A stretch of 64,000 nucleotides of DNA from Parashewanella tropica (GCF_004358445.1 NZ_CP037951.1:917501-981500); one strand, 5' to 3'. Counted from the first letter of the stretch, positions 18,352-28,130 are shown. Numbers and translations: made by a program. Notes: generated by a model from the letters alone, not told the origin.

Positions 18352-18521
18352 CAATTTCTTCCGGCAATGCTGATTAATTTGATCTAACACTAGGTTAGCG
18401 TTAGGAAATAGGCATAGGATAAACTATATATACCCGTGATACCACAATATGTAGCGCTTATAGGGTATGACTTTGCTTGAACAATATTTTGATGAATTCC
18501 TCTAATTAAGGAGAGAAGACG

Positions 18522-19022
18522 ATGACAGAAAAAAGCCAAGCATTATTGGATTTATACCAGCAACTCATTCAGCAGGTTAAACAAGAGTATGAAAACGATA
18601 CTTCATTAACCGTAAATGACTTGATGCAATCAGTCGAACAAGGCGCAACTTTTTTGTCGATGAAGGACGATATTGATGAAACTGAGTTGGATCTGGTTAA
18701 GGCATTTTTGCATCGTGAAATCTCTGAGTTTGTTAAACATCAGCATGAGCAAGACATCAGTACGAGCCCAACATTTTTAATGCTAGAAAATAGCCTGTTT
18801 CATTGGCTGGGTGAGATAACGGATCGAAGCCAAGTTGAGTGGCATGAATTGTCAAAAGAGTTGAAGCAAGCAGGCACTTATAAAGCGGGTGAGATAGTAA
18901 GCCAAGGTCGCATGATATGTGAAGATTGCGGTCATGGAATGGATATCGAATTTCCATCGATCATCTCCAGTTGCCCGGAGTGTGATAGTACTGAGTTTAT
19001 CAGACAGCCCTTAAATCCATAA
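18522..19022 (+). CDS. ybeL: Zinc-ribbon protein, YbeL family (DUF1451)
   Basis: This 166-residue cytosolic protein has a helical N-terminal two-thirds (about 1-120). A C-terminal zinc ribbon has Cys133, Cys136, Cys151 and Cys154 (CEDCG then CPECD). The N-terminal helices are rich in Glu, Gln and Asp. Divergent from leuS as in Escherichia coli, which is the main support for orthology. Its molecular role is not established; the ribbon suggests nucleic-acid or protein binding. A GGAGAG ribosome-binding site lies ahead of the ATG. Confidence 0.85.
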   Translation: MTEKSQALLDLYQQLIQQVKQEYENDTSLTVNDLMQSVEQGATFLSMKDDIDETELDLVKAFLHREISEFVKHQHEQDISTSPTFLMLENSLFHWLGEITDRSQVEWHELSKELKQAGTYKAGEIVSQGRMICEDCGHGMDIEFPSIISSCPECDSTEFIRQPLNP

Positions 19023-19077
19023 GGGACAAGTTAAATAAGAGTTAACTTGCTTAATCTCTACTTTAAGTTTAAATCTT

Positions 19078-19103
19078 ACCTCAATATAAGCATATATTGA
19101 GGT
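19078..19103 (+). promoter_or_regulatory. Hairpin sequestering the ankyrin-gene ribosome-binding site
   Basis: ACCTCAATATA (19078-19088) and TATATTGAGGT (19093-19103) form a perfect 11-bp stem with loop AGCA. The Shine-Dalgarno GAGG (19099-19102) lies wholly within the 3' arm, five bases before the ATG at 19108. The lower stem is GC-containing and the upper stem is only A-U. In the folded state ribosome access would be blocked. This is the layout of RNA thermometers and of protein- or sRNA-controlled leaders. Structure is seen in sequence; the trigger is unknown. Confidence 0.65.
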
Positions 19104-19107
19104 AAAT

Positions 19108-20448
19108 ATGGCTGGTTTGGTTGATAGGTGTGCTGATTTAACGTTGCAAGCTGGTACTGCATTAGATGAAAACATTCAAGAGCCTGAAAAACCGTCATTC
19201 ACTGCCGATGAAACTCAATATCAACTTAACACTCAAGGCTCTGAGGTTGAAAATCATAACCAGCTGGTGAGTGATTATGTTTCGCTGGCCCCCGAGAACC
19301 ATGCCGCTCCAGAGAATACCTCAATTTCAGATGCAAAATCAGAAGCACTTTTAGAAGCATTTTCTAAGAATAATGTTGATAAAGCGATTGAATTTATCAA
19401 AATGAATGGGGTTGACACTTTGTATCAAAAACAACCACTTTTAGTGTTAGCTTGTCGGCATCAGGCATCAAAAAAAATGATCAAAGCGATTGTTGATTGC
19501 GCACAACGTCAAGGTTCACCGATAAAAGAGACGGCTAATGAAACCTATGTCGAATTGTGCTCTCAATTACACTTTCCTACTCAATTAGAGGCAATCTTAA
19601 AGGCTGGGTTTTGCCCTAATACCTGTAAGTCAGATGTTAATACGCCATTAATAAGGGTGATGTTAAGCCGCCCTACTAATCGAGAGCAGCTTGTTACATT
19701 ATTAGTGACGCATGGTGCTTCCGTTGATGTAATGGAAGAACTGACGGGCATCACTCCTTTAATGTTTGCAGCCCAATACCAAAACCCTGCTGTACTAAGG
19801 CTTATCTTGGAAAAAGGAGCTAATCCACTTGTGACAGATAATCAGGGTAATACTGCACTTCACTTTTCTCTGGCTAGTGGTTGTATAGATAATGCCGCAA
19901 TATTAGTTAAAAATGGGGCTAAATTAGACACAAGAAATTTGCAGGGTAAGTCCGCTTTTCAGGTTATAGGGCAGAAGTTGGTTATAGGAAGCTATCATGA
20001 AAAAAGTAAAGGTTATATGGAAGCTTTTGGACAGCAATTGATTCCGCCGAGATTACATGCATTTGAAGATGTATCTTGTGAAATGTTGATCTTTGATGCC
20101 GCTCAAAAGAGAAACTGGGCTTTAGTGTTAAAGCTATGTATTGATAATTATGAGTTGCTGCAACCTGTGAATTTGGCTTCGGATGAAGTGAAAAAGTTAA
20201 ATGGATTCTGGACGGTCACAGAGTTTCTCCCTTTAGCTGGCTTAACAAGCATTGATGAGCGACCTGATGCTTTATCACTATTTTCTTTGTATCGCTTATT
20301 GCACGAAAGTAAATTTGACATCATTGATGGTGCGTTGGAAGGCGATTATTCGCTGCTAAACACGCTTATAAAAGATGAAGCGATTAGATTAAAGCTCAAT
20401 AGTGTCCCTGAGATACAATCATTTTTAGCTCAACGGTGTGAAAACTAA
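19108..20448 (+). CDS. Ankyrin-repeat protein
   Basis: This 446-residue protein has no signal peptide or membrane helix. Residues 1-75 are polar and look disordered. A helical region follows. Ankyrin repeats cover about 178-290; clear units are TGITPLMFAAQYQNPAVLRL and QGNTALHFSLASGCIDNAA, each followed by a GA-N turn. The C-terminal 150 residues are helical and not recognised. Ankyrin repeats mediate protein binding and, in host-associated bacteria, are common in secreted effectors, but nothing in the sequence proves secretion. It stands alone between ybeL and a DUF1501 gene. Its ribosome-binding site is buried in a perfect hairpin, so it is probably translationally controlled. Confidence 0.8.
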   Translation: MAGLVDRCADLTLQAGTALDENIQEPEKPSFTADETQYQLNTQGSEVENHNQLVSDYVSLAPENHAAPENTSISDAKSEALLEAFSKNNVDKAIEFIKMNGVDTLYQKQPLLVLACRHQASKKMIKAIVDCAQRQGSPIKETANETYVELCSQLHFPTQLEAILKAGFCPNTCKSDVNTPLIRVMLSRPTNREQLVTLLVTHGASVDVMEELTGITPLMFAAQYQNPAVLRLILEKGANPLVTDNQGNTALHFSLASGCIDNAAILVKNGAKLDTRNLQGKSAFQVIGQKLVIGSYHEKSKGYMEAFGQQLIPPRLHAFEDVSCEMLIFDAAQKRNWALVLKLCIDNYELLQPVNLASDEVKKLNGFWTVTEFLPLAGLTSIDERPDALSLFSLYRLLHESKFDIIDGALEGDYSLLNTLIKDEAIRLKLNSVPEIQSFLAQRCEN

Positions 20449-20450
20449 GA

Positions 20451-20475
20451 CTCGGAATATACCGAGCCTTAATTT
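20451..20475. terminator. Terminator between convergent genes
   Basis: CTCGG-AATATA-CCGAG followed by CCTTAATTTTT on the plus strand lies just after the ankyrin stop and before the DUF1501 stop. The stem is short but GC-rich. It probably serves the ankyrin gene. Confidence 0.5.
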
Positions 20476-20482
20476 TTGATTT

Positions 20483-21955
20483 TTACGATTTAATAAACCC
20501 AAGCGGTTTGTCACTTGAAGTTACATTATAAAAATTACCCAAATTAGGGAAAAGTTTTGGTAGCGTGGCTTTTTCTGCGCCAAACCACATGGCGAGTTCT
20601 GCATAAACTTCATCGGTTGATGTCGTTGGGATCAGTACACCACCACCCACATCTAACTCGTTAGCATCACCTAGGTTGAGTGCAGGGTATTGTCCAAATA
20701 CTTCACCACCTTTAACGGCATTACCCATTACTAAAGTATTACCACCCCAGCCGTGATCAGTACCATTACCATTTGAGGTTAATGAGCGACCAAAATCAGA
20801 GCCTGTAAAGGTAACCACTTCATCCGCGACTCCTAAGTCATCCAACGCTTGTTGGAAGCCAGAAAGCGCATCATCAACAATGCCTAGCATCTTGTTGTGG
20901 GTTTTGAGTAGCTCACTGTGATGATCCCAGCCGATGTAGCGCACAAAGAAGGTTTGTTGCTGACCAGCCATTCCCAGTGCCGCTCTTGCTTTAATGGTTT
21001 TCGCCACCATTTCAAGTTGTTGGGCTAGCTCAGAATCACCGCCTTTCCAATCTACAGTAATAGTTTTAGTAGCTTCCTCAAACTTCTCAAATTGAGCTTG
21101 AGAGTATTTCACACCATTGACGTAGGTTTTATCAAAGCTTGAACCTGAAGTTGATTCAAGCATGTCGTTGAATCCTTTTAATAGAACATCATTCAGATCT
21201 TTAAGTGCGGGGTTGGCATTATCTTTAACAGATAAACCGACACTACCAGATTTGGTGATGGCGTACTCACGGCTTTTCACACCATTTTGCATGATGTTAC
21301 TGCCCGCGAGTGAGATATTCATTGATATATCATCATTGGCTTTATTTGGTTGAACCACATCAGCGATGCTTCCAAACCAACCTGAGTTTAAGCGCTCGCT
21401 AGGGCGAGAGGTTTGCCAATGCTTAAATTGATCAGAGTGTGACATTAGACCTAAAGGCAGAGGCTTAGAGTTGGCTCTGTATTCGGCTTTAGTCACTCTT
21501 TCTACCATAGGGCCAACGTTGGCGATAAATGATAGTTTTTTATCGTTAAACAACTTCTGAGTTTTTGGTAGTGCAGGGTGCAAACCGAATTGTTTACCCT
21601 GCTGATTACTTACGTCATTCAAGTTATGCAGTTTGCTTTTATCAATGCTTAATGCTCCACGCGTGGCTTGGTACTGTGCATAATCAGCAGCTGTACGTGG
21701 CACTAGCATATTGAAGCTGTCGTTACCGCCATCAAGCATAATGAATACAAGACTCTTAGCTTGTTTGGCTACTTTCAACGGTCCAGCCACAGGCGGATTT
21801 ACAGGCGGGTTCACTGGTGGATTTACAGGAGGCGTTACAGGCGTACCTGCAGAGCTGCCTCCACCGCCACAGCCTGTGAGCATTGCAGTTGTCCCCACCA
21901 TAAAGACTGTGGAGGTGTGTAAAAACTGACGTCTAGTATAATTTTTGTTCGACAT
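20483..21955 (-). CDS. DUF1501 protein, Tat-exported lipoprotein-like
   Basis: This 490-residue member of the DUF1501 family has an alkaline-phosphatase-like fold of unknown substrate. A twin-arginine motif (YTRRQFLH, RR at 8-9) is followed by a hydrophobic stretch. The lipobox LTGC (Cys29) comes next, so it is probably a Tat-exported lipoprotein. A Gly/Ser run and a PVNPP tandem linker (residues about 39-58) lead into the domain. LVFIMLDGGNDSFNMLVP and GTDHGWGGNTLVMG are the family landmarks. It starts 2 bases after the stop of a DUF1800 gene; the two families are regularly paired. A second pair is at 37998-40506. The role of the pair is not known; a redox- or surface-polymer-related function has been suggested only by context. 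Confidence 0.85.
   Translation of the reverse strand: MSNKNYTRRQFLHTSTVFMVGTTAMLTGCGGGGSSAGTPVTPPVNPPVNPPVNPPVAGPLKVAKQAKSLVFIMLDGGNDSFNMLVPRTAADYAQYQATRGALSIDKSKLHNLNDVSNQQGKQFGLHPALPKTQKLFNDKKLSFIANVGPMVERVTKAEYRANSKPLPLGLMSHSDQFKHWQTSRPSERLNSGWFGSIADVVQPNKANDDISMNISLAGSNIMQNGVKSREYAITKSGSVGLSVKDNANPALKDLNDVLLKGFNDMLESTSGSSFDKTYVNGVKYSQAQFEKFEEATKTITVDWKGGDSELAQQLEMVAKTIKARAALGMAGQQQTFFVRYIGWDHHSELLKTHNKMLGIVDDALSGFQQALDDLGVADEVVTFTGSDFGRSLTSNGNGTDHGWGGNTLVMGNAVKGGEVFGQYPALNLGDANELDVGGGVLIPTTSTDEVYAELAMWFGAEKATLPKLFPNLGNFYNVTSSDKPLGFIKS
21792..21839 (-). repeat. 12-bp tandem repeat encoding a Pro-rich linker
   Basis: Four consecutive 12-base units (21792-21803, 21804-21815, 21816-21827, 21828-21839) vary around GGCGGATTTACA. 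They encode repeats of PVNP in the linker after the lipobox of the DUF1501 protein. Unit-number change would alter linker length in frame. Confidence 0.75.
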
Positions 21956-21957
21956 GA

Positions 21958-23853
21958 TTAAGCCTCCAGAATAGCAAAGTCAGGTGATACGGCGATCATA
22001 AATACCACTGTTTGAACAATCCAAAGGCTGTTTTTTGGATTACTTGTATCGTTTTGTTTATCGAGTGCATCGAGGATGTTTGCTTTTACTGAGCTTTGCT
22101 CTTTGCCAGTTAACACCAGAGAAACACGCTCAATAAGTTGTGACCACTTGTTTTTATCAGCAGCCAATGGAAGCTCGGCATCGAAATTGAGATTTAAACG
22201 GCTTTGTGCATTTCGTAGCAAAGTTTCAGTATCTAACTCCGGCACGATATGAGGTGGGGTTGCCACTTTAATTTCAGTACTGACAAGTGGAAGTGCTTCA
22301 CCAAACAACCAACGATAAACCATGTTTACGTAACTGATAGAAGTGTGGGCGTTATAAAGTTCGAACTCAGGGGCAACTTTGTTTTCTTTTTCAACATCCC
22401 CGTGAGGAATAAAGTCAGGCTTGTAGAAGTTAAATACCGTAGGCGAAGAAAGAATATGATGATTTAAATCCTCTTTAATATCGCTACCGATCATCCATAA
22501 ACGCTTTTGCTCATTACTAACATTAAATGCACGTAAAAGTTGAGTGACGCGCAATAATGGCGACTTTAACTTTTGAATGTTACCGACTGCTGAATCCCCA
22601 ATAGTCACAGCATTGCTTAGTGGGTAAGTCAAAATGGTTTTTACCGCTGCTTTTAAATCACCCTTTGTGCCAAAAGAACTAGCCACAGCTTGAATATATG
22701 CTGGAGTCGGGTTTGATGTTACTAATTGCTGAATGAGCTTTTTAGCGATAAATGGGGCAGTGTTTTTATGTTCTACAAGGCGTTTAACCGCTTCTTTAAT
22801 ATCAGCTAGTGTCGCCGCTCCACCGTTTGCAGTACGCTTAGGTAAGTTAATCCAGCCATTGAGCAGTTTTTTAGGCTCAAGATCATGGAAGGCATCCTCT
22901 GTGGTCATAGGCTTTATCATGGACACATATGGGAGCATTTTTACTGTGTTACTGACGCCGTCGGCAAACTCAATCGGGTCACCTTCGATGGTACTTAAAT
23001 CAATGCCATTGATGGTGGCGTTTGGATATTCATAACTGTATTCCGAGGCTTTTATTCCAGTGAAAACACGAGCCATTTCTTTAATGTCATCGTTGTTATA
23101 AGTCGGAATATCTTTACCATTCGCTTGTTGATGGCTGCCATCGGCATTCAATTCAAATAATCCGATGGTAAATAGCTGCATGATTTCACGTGCGTAGTTT
23201 TCATCAGGGTGAATGTTTTCAGCAGGCACGGCTTTACGGTTGTTTATGTGAGTCAAATACACGCCCATACAAGGATGCAGCGAGACGTCAGTTAATAAAT
23301 CCGTGTATGAACCAAGCGCATGTTTATATAGCAAGTCGTAATAGCTCGCCATGCCTTCAGCGTCTAACTCTAGAATCGAGTTATCAGAAATAACGAGAAT
23401 TTCACTTAATGCTTGGGCAACTCTATGACGAACCAGATTATCCGAACTGGCTTCAGAAGCGGAAATTTTGGGCTGCTCTGTAAAGTCAGTATCAAGAGTC
23501 GAGTCTTCAGGCAAGTTACCCTGTACTAGGGTTTTGTGCCACCACGCTTGTCTAAAGTAATAATTATAAGGAAGAGCAGGGTTACTTCCGCTTTCACCGT
23601 TGATTGGAACATTAGGATAGGCTGCGTTAATTTTTGCTCTGAAGCCTTTAGTTTTCGACTTACCACGCCAGATATCATGCGTTTTTTGATAAAAACCGTC
23701 TTTTACAAAACCGTTTTCAACCTGTACTTGATGATTTAATTGCTCATCAAGCCAAGCACTAATTCCATCTTGACTGACCTTTTCTATCAGCTGGTGATTT
23801 GCTCCCAATGTAGCTTGCATTAAAAAACGGGAAGCTTGCTCTTTTGTATTCAT
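21958..23853 (-). CDS. DUF1800 protein
   Basis: This large DUF1800-family protein has 631 residues from the ATG chosen. MNTKEQASRFLMQATLG is the conserved opening; a TTG start eight codons upstream is less likely. Landmarks are NYAREIMQLFTIGLFELN, followed by DDIKEMARVFTGIKA and FIAKKLIQQLV. The C-terminal part includes LSSPTVFNFYKPDF. No signal peptide is evident, so the partner DUF1501 Tat signal may export the pair by hitch-hiking (inference). It is translationally coupled to the DUF1501 gene (2-base gap). Longer than the second copy at 37998 (450 residues). Biochemical function unknown. Confidence 0.85.
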   Translation of the reverse strand: MNTKEQASRFLMQATLGANHQLIEKVSQDGISAWLDEQLNHQVQVENGFVKDGFYQKTHDIWRGKSKTKGFRAKINAAYPNVPINGESGSNPALPYNYYFRQAWWHKTLVQGNLPEDSTLDTDFTEQPKISASEASSDNLVRHRVAQALSEILVISDNSILELDAEGMASYYDLLYKHALGSYTDLLTDVSLHPCMGVYLTHINNRKAVPAENIHPDENYAREIMQLFTIGLFELNADGSHQQANGKDIPTYNNDDIKEMARVFTGIKASEYSYEYPNATINGIDLSTIEGDPIEFADGVSNTVKMLPYVSMIKPMTTEDAFHDLEPKKLLNGWINLPKRTANGGAATLADIKEAVKRLVEHKNTAPFIAKKLIQQLVTSNPTPAYIQAVASSFGTKGDLKAAVKTILTYPLSNAVTIGDSAVGNIQKLKSPLLRVTQLLRAFNVSNEQKRLWMIGSDIKEDLNHHILSSPTVFNFYKPDFIPHGDVEKENKVAPEFELYNAHTSISYVNMVYRWLFGEALPLVSTEIKVATPPHIVPELDTETLLRNAQSRLNLNFDAELPLAADKNKWSQLIERVSLVLTGKEQSSVKANILDALDKQNDTSNPKNSLWIVQTVVFMIAVSPDFAILEA

Positions 23854-24072
23854 TTTCTGCGACTCTGTTTGTAACAATGCATTTTGTGATGATCAAAGTT
23901 ACAACATTTATTTAAATTTTCAAGTTGAAAATTTATGTTTTAGTTGATAAATATCAATCAAATTAGAATTTGAAAACTTATCTTTATGATTTTAACGAAT
24001 ATTTTCTTTTTGAAAATTTATTGCTGTAGCTTCAATCTGTGAAGCATGTTGAGTGCTATTGGTGTGTCTTTC

Positions 24073-24107
24073 AAAAAATGACCCATAACGCTGACATTAT
24101 GGGTCAT
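24073..24107 (-). terminator. Rho-independent terminator of the lnt operon
   Basis: On the minus strand ATGACCCATAA pairs perfectly with TTATGGGTCAT (24097-24107 with 24078-24088) across an 8-base loop. It is followed at once by a run of T (24073-24078 complement). It lies about ten bases past the lnt stop. Confidence 0.9.
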
Positions 24108-24117
24108 GATATTGAGG

Positions 24118-25665
24118 TTAATCAGTTGCAGTTTTTTTGCGACTGTAAACAAACCCTGCGACGACAAGTAGTCCACAAAACAGCAAAACTGGTAATTGGC
24201 CGAGTCGATAAAATAGAGTTTCCCCTTTCATTAACGGAACTTCTGCTTGCAAAACACCGGTTTTAAATTGAGGCAATTGTTCTGTGATTTTGCCTTGAGG
24301 GTTTACGATTGCAGTAACGCCGTTATTCGTGGCTCTTAGTACAGGCTTACCCAGCTCAATCGCTCGCATTTGAGCGATTTGCATATGTTGCAATGGACCG
24401 ATTGAAGTCCCAAACCAAGCGTCATTAGATACAGTTAGGATCACATCACTATTGGCTTTAAGGTTATCTCTTACCTGTTCAGGGAAGGTAATTTCAAAGC
24501 AAATGGCGGGTGTAATGTGATAACCCAAAGCAAGTAAATCTGGCTGAACATAACTCCCACGAGTGAACGAAGACATGGGTAAGTCAAACAGAGGTGCTAT
24601 GGGTCTTAACCAATCCTCAAACGGGACAAATTCACCAATGGGTAATAAGTGATGCTTTTTATATTCGTTACTTCCATGCAGGACATAATCACCGTGAGCT
24701 TGCTGCTTTTTATGCATATTGCCCAGTACAATTAAGGCATTGTAAAAGGTAGTTTCAGAGGTTTGACTAATAATGCCTGTTACAATCGCGCTATCGTTGA
24801 GGTTGGCGGATTTATTGGCTGTAACTAAAAAATCATCAACTAAATGCTCGGGAGCAGGAACTGCGGCTTCTGGCCAAATTATCACATCAGCATCGTAATT
24901 CTCTCGGGTTAAATCCATGTACTTGATCATGGTTGGCCATAGCATTTCAGGATGCCATTTAGTGCTTTGGGGAATATTCCCTTGCACCATTGCCACCTTC
25001 ATGGTTTTGCCACTTGCGGTGACATTCGAAAATTGAGGCGAAATGAAGATAAGAACCACAGCTAAAGGCAAACAAATCGCCGTCGATTGCCAACGCTTTT
25101 TAAATAGTTGTGCCAATGCACCAGCGATAAAGATGATAAGGAAGCTTAAGCCAATGGCACCAAAGCCCGCGGCTATTGGAGCAAGTGGACCTTCAGTTTG
25201 GCTGTAGCCCGCCCAAAGCCAAGGGAATCCGGTTAATACCCAGCCTCTTGCCCACTCCATCAGTCCCCATAATGCTGGAAAGAGTAAAACATCATGTTGC
25301 CAACCACTTTTTGGAGAAAGTCGACGGCTTAGGTATCCAGTTAGTGCGGGAAACAGTGCCAAATACAGTGCAAGTAACGCCATTAATAGCAGCGAGGCGA
25401 TTAGTGGCATTCCGCCATATTCCGCCATGCTGACATGAACCCAGCTAATGCCGACAACAAAGTAACCGAAACCAAAACTGAGCCAATGTACAAAGCTTTG
25501 CTTAGCATTGAGAGAGTGACCTAGGTATAAAGCGATAGCAAATGCTACGGGCAATACACCCCAAAGATCATAAGGAGCGAATGCAAGAGTACAACTGCTA
25601 CCAGCTAAAAAAGCGGCCACTAAGCGTGTCCACTTGTGGCCGTGTAATTTAGAAATAAAACTCAC
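24118..25665 (-). CDS. lnt: Apolipoprotein N-acyltransferase
   Basis: This inner-membrane enzyme adds the third acyl chain to the N-terminal cysteine of lipoproteins, the last step before Lol sorting. At 515 residues it has six or more N-terminal helices (to about residue 215) and then a nitrilase-like periplasmic domain. The catalytic triad is visible: Glu in IIWPEAAVPAPEH, Lys in YKKHHLLPIGEFVPFE and Cys in PAICFEITFPEQ. It directly abuts corC (no gap), as in most gammaproteobacteria, and ends with a strong terminator. It would act on LptE and the DUF1501 lipoprotein of this window. Confidence 0.96.
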   Translation of the reverse strand: MSFISKLHGHKWTRLVAAFLAGSSCTLAFAPYDLWGVLPVAFAIALYLGHSLNAKQSFVHWLSFGFGYFVVGISWVHVSMAEYGGMPLIASLLLMALLALYLALFPALTGYLSRRLSPKSGWQHDVLLFPALWGLMEWARGWVLTGFPWLWAGYSQTEGPLAPIAAGFGAIGLSFLIIFIAGALAQLFKKRWQSTAICLPLAVVLIFISPQFSNVTASGKTMKVAMVQGNIPQSTKWHPEMLWPTMIKYMDLTRENYDADVIIWPEAAVPAPEHLVDDFLVTANKSANLNDSAIVTGIISQTSETTFYNALIVLGNMHKKQQAHGDYVLHGSNEYKKHHLLPIGEFVPFEDWLRPIAPLFDLPMSSFTRGSYVQPDLLALGYHITPAICFEITFPEQVRDNLKANSDVILTVSNDAWFGTSIGPLQHMQIAQMRAIELGKPVLRATNNGVTAIVNPQGKITEQLPQFKTGVLQAEVPLMKGETLFYRLGQLPVLLFCGLLVVAGFVYSRKKTATD

Positions 25666-26526
25666 TTAAGTTTGATCCTTCAAAAACTTAACTCTTAATT
25701 GATTTAAACGGCGAGTATCAGCACTGGTGACTTTAAAGTTAATGTTACCTATGGTGATGTCTTCGTCACGCTCAGGTAAATGACCGAAAGCATGAGAGAC
25801 TAAACCGCCAACGGTATCAAATTCTTCATCACTGAACTCGGTGCCAAAATGCTCGTTGAAGTCATCAATTGGCGTTAATGCTTTGACCATATAAGCCGAG
25901 TCATTGATTTTGCGAATTTCGCATTCTTCTTCACTGTCGTGATCAAACTCGTCTTGGATTTCACCGACGATTTCTTCAAGAATATCTTCAATGGTCACTA
26001 AGCCTGAAACACCGCCATATTCATCAACAACGATGGCCATGTGGTAACGCTCACTGCGGAATTCTTTTAATAGAATATCAACGCGTTTTGACTCAGGAAC
26101 AACAACCGCAGGACGAATCACTTTACTGAGATCAAATGGTTCATCACTTTGATTAAAGCCGTATTTGAGTAAATCTTTGGCTAGGAGAATACCTTCGATG
26201 TGATCCTTATCATCATTGATCACAGGAAAGCGTGAATGAGCAGAGGAAATAACGGTATTGAGAAGCTTTTCAATGGAGTCATCAATGTCTAAAGTGACGA
26301 TTTGAACGCGCGGGATCATAATATCGCGCACTCGTAAATCCGACACTTCTAAAACACCTTTGATCATTTCTCGAGTGTCTTCGGTGATTAAATCGCGTTC
26401 TTCAGCGTCTTCAATCACATCAACGAGTTCTTCTCGGTTTTGAGGTTCGCCCTGAAACAGTTGGCTTACTTTATCAAACCAGCCCTTTTTCTGGGCGTGG
26501 GTACTCGGGGGGATATCGTCATTCAT
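25666..26526 (-). CDS. corC: CorC-type CBS-domain protein
   Basis: This 286-residue cytosolic protein has paired CBS domains at about 65-190 ([15 protein letters not shown], then [20 protein letters not shown]) and a C-terminal CorC_HlyC domain from about 205. It lacks the membrane DUF21 domain of its longer relatives, as is usual for CorC beside lnt. It is linked by family to magnesium and cobalt homeostasis; CBS pairs bind adenosine nucleotides. It lies between ybeY (29-base gap) and lnt (abutting), part of the conserved ybeZ-ybeY-corC-lnt operon. Confidence 0.93.
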   Translation of the reverse strand: MNDDIPPSTHAQKKGWFDKVSQLFQGEPQNREELVDVIEDAEERDLITEDTREMIKGVLEVSDLRVRDIMIPRVQIVTLDIDDSIEKLLNTVISSAHSRFPVINDDKDHIEGILLAKDLLKYGFNQSDEPFDLSKVIRPAVVVPESKRVDILLKEFRSERYHMAIVVDEYGGVSGLVTIEDILEEIVGEIQDEFDHDSEEECEIRKINDSAYMVKALTPIDDFNEHFGTEFSDEEFDTVGGLVSHAFGHLPERDEDITIGNINFKVTSADTRRLNQLRVKFLKDQT

Positions 26527-26555
26527 AGTCTTTCATTAGGTCGATAATAGACCTA

Positions 26556-27011
26556 TTATTGTTCCTTATAAGGGTTTTCAAATCCTAAGCTTTCAATCAG
26601 CTCAGTTTCTAACGATTCCATTTCTTCGGCTTCGTCGTCGTCAATATGGTCATACCCTAGCAAATGCAAACAGCCATGTACAACCATGTGTGCCCAATGG
26701 GCTTGTAGTGGTTTATTTTGTTCTTCAGCTTCTTTTTTTACCACATCAGCGCAGATTATTAAATCACCAAGTAGTGGTAAATCAATACCTTCTGGTGCTT
26801 CAAATGGAAAAGATAACACATTAGTGGGTTTGTCTTTTCCCCGGTATTGATGGTTTAGCAGCTGACTTTCATCCGATTCAACAATGCGAATTGTCAGTTC
26901 TGCAACCGACATATGGGGTTGGATAGCTGTGCTCGCCCAAAGTTCAAACTCAACTTGCGATGGTAAATTGGGCGCATCACAAGCCAGTTGTAAATCGACA
27001 TCAAGCTTCAT
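26556..27011 (-). CDS. ybeY: Endoribonuclease YbeY
   Basis: This 151-residue metal-dependent endoribonuclease acts in 16S rRNA 3'-end maturation and ribosome quality control. The zinc site [11 protein letters not shown] (three histidines) is near residue 115-125, and NVLSFPFE is the usual substrate-loop region. Its first 11 bases overlap the end of ybeZ, indicating coupled translation. Length and motif are standard. Confidence 0.95.
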   Translation of the reverse strand: MKLDVDLQLACDAPNLPSQVEFELWASTAIQPHMSVAELTIRIVESDESQLLNHQYRGKDKPTNVLSFPFEAPEGIDLPLLGDLIICADVVKKEAEEQNKPLQAHWAHMVVHGCLHLLGYDHIDDDEAEEMESLETELIESLGFENPYKEQ

Positions 27012-28053
27012 TTATGTCGCCTTCTGCTTGTTGCGCTTTCTTTTCGGCTTGTTCGCGACGTGCTTTAGCGGCTTGCTGGTTCATGTCGTGTTCTTCGTAA
27101 GCTTCAACAATACGAGCCACAACAGGGTGACGAACCACATCGTGTGATGCAAAGAAATTGATGCTGATTTCATTGACCTTACTTAGCACTTCAATAGCAT
27201 GACGCAGACCAGACTTAGTGTTGCGAGGTAAGTCGATTTGGGTAACATCACCTGTGATCACTGCGCGAGAATTAAAGCCAATACGGGTTAGGAACATTTT
27301 CATCTGCTCAACCGTGGTGTTTTGGCTTTCATCCAAAATAATAAAGGCATCGTTTAGAGTACGGCCACGCATGTAGGCCAGTGGTGCGACTTCGATCACG
27401 TTACGCTCAATCAAACGTTCCACTTTTTCAAAGCCCAGCATTTCAAATAAAGCATCATAAAGTGGGCGAAGGTAAGGATCGACCTTCTGGCTTAAATCAC
27501 CCGGTAGAAAACCGAGTTTTTCGCCAGCTTCAACTGCTGGACGAGTAAGAAGAATACGACGCACTTCTTGGCGTTCTAGCGCATCTACTGCGGCTGCAAC
27601 TGCTAAGTAAGTTTTACCCGTTCCCGCAGGACCGACACCAAACGTTATATCGTGACGGACAATGTTAGCCACATATTGGCGTTGGTTTGGGTTTCTTGGT
27701 TTGATGACACCGCGCTTGGTTTTGATAAACAGCTCTTTATCGTCAGCACTGTCGTAGGCTTCAACTGAAACCGCTTCTTGAATCGCAATATGCACTTGCT
27801 CAGGTTCGATATCAGGCGTGCTGCCACGAACAGGCTGAGTTTCAACGTACAAATCACGCAATAAATTATTAGCAGTTAAGGTATTTTGCGGTTGCCCAAC
27901 AATAGTGAAATGGTTATCACGATAGCTGACTTCTACACCAACTCGGCGTTCGATTTGTTTGATGTTATCGTCAAAAGGACCACAAAGTGAAGCTAGACGG
28001 CGTGGTTCGGCAGGTTCTAAGTACAGATTTAACGTAGTCAGTTTACTGGACAA
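27001..28053 (-). CDS. ybeZ: PhoH-like ATPase
   Basis: This PhoH-family P-loop ATPase is associated with YbeY in rRNA processing. The Walker A is GPAGTGKT (141-148) and Walker B is [10 protein letters not shown]. The N-terminal RNA-binding-like part includes [18 protein letters not shown]. The start is unusual. The frame has no ATG here, and a TTG four codons upstream (28065) is possible. The TTG at 28053 is chosen because GGAG lies seven bases before it and the peptide then begins like its orthologues ([15 protein letters not shown]). It gives 350 residues. It heads the ybeZ-ybeY-corC-lnt operon and is separated from miaB by a terminator and a structured repeat. Confidence 0.92.
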   Translation of the reverse strand: MSSKLTTLNLYLEPAEPRRLASLCGPFDDNIKQIERRVGVEVSYRDNHFTIVGQPQNTLTANNLLRDLYVETQPVRGSTPDIEPEQVHIAIQEAVSVEAYDSADDKELFIKTKRGVIKPRNPNQRQYVANIVRHDITFGVGPAGTGKTYLAVAAAVDALERQEVRRILLTRPAVEAGEKLGFLPGDLSQKVDPYLRPLYDALFEMLGFEKVERLIERNVIEVAPLAYMRGRTLNDAFIILDESQNTTVEQMKMFLTRIGFNSRAVITGDVTQIDLPRNTKSGLRHAIEVLSKVNEISINFFASHDVVRHPVVARIVEAYEEHDMNQQAAKARREQAEKKAQQAEGDINEA

Positions 28054-28103
28054 GCAAGGCTCCAAAAGTCGTTTGTGTTCGCGTTGTTATCTTATCAAAG
28101 TTG

Positions 28104-28130
28104 ATAAAAAAGGGCAGTGTTACTGCCCTT
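28104..28130 (-). terminator. Rho-independent terminator after miaB
   Basis: AAGGGCAGT-GTT-ACTGCCCTT (28110-28130) is a 9-bp perfect stem with a 3-base loop. On the minus strand it is followed by six T (complement of 28106-28111, overlapping the stem end). It separates miaB from ybeZ, so ybeZ must have its own promoter in the 50 bases between. Confidence 0.88.
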
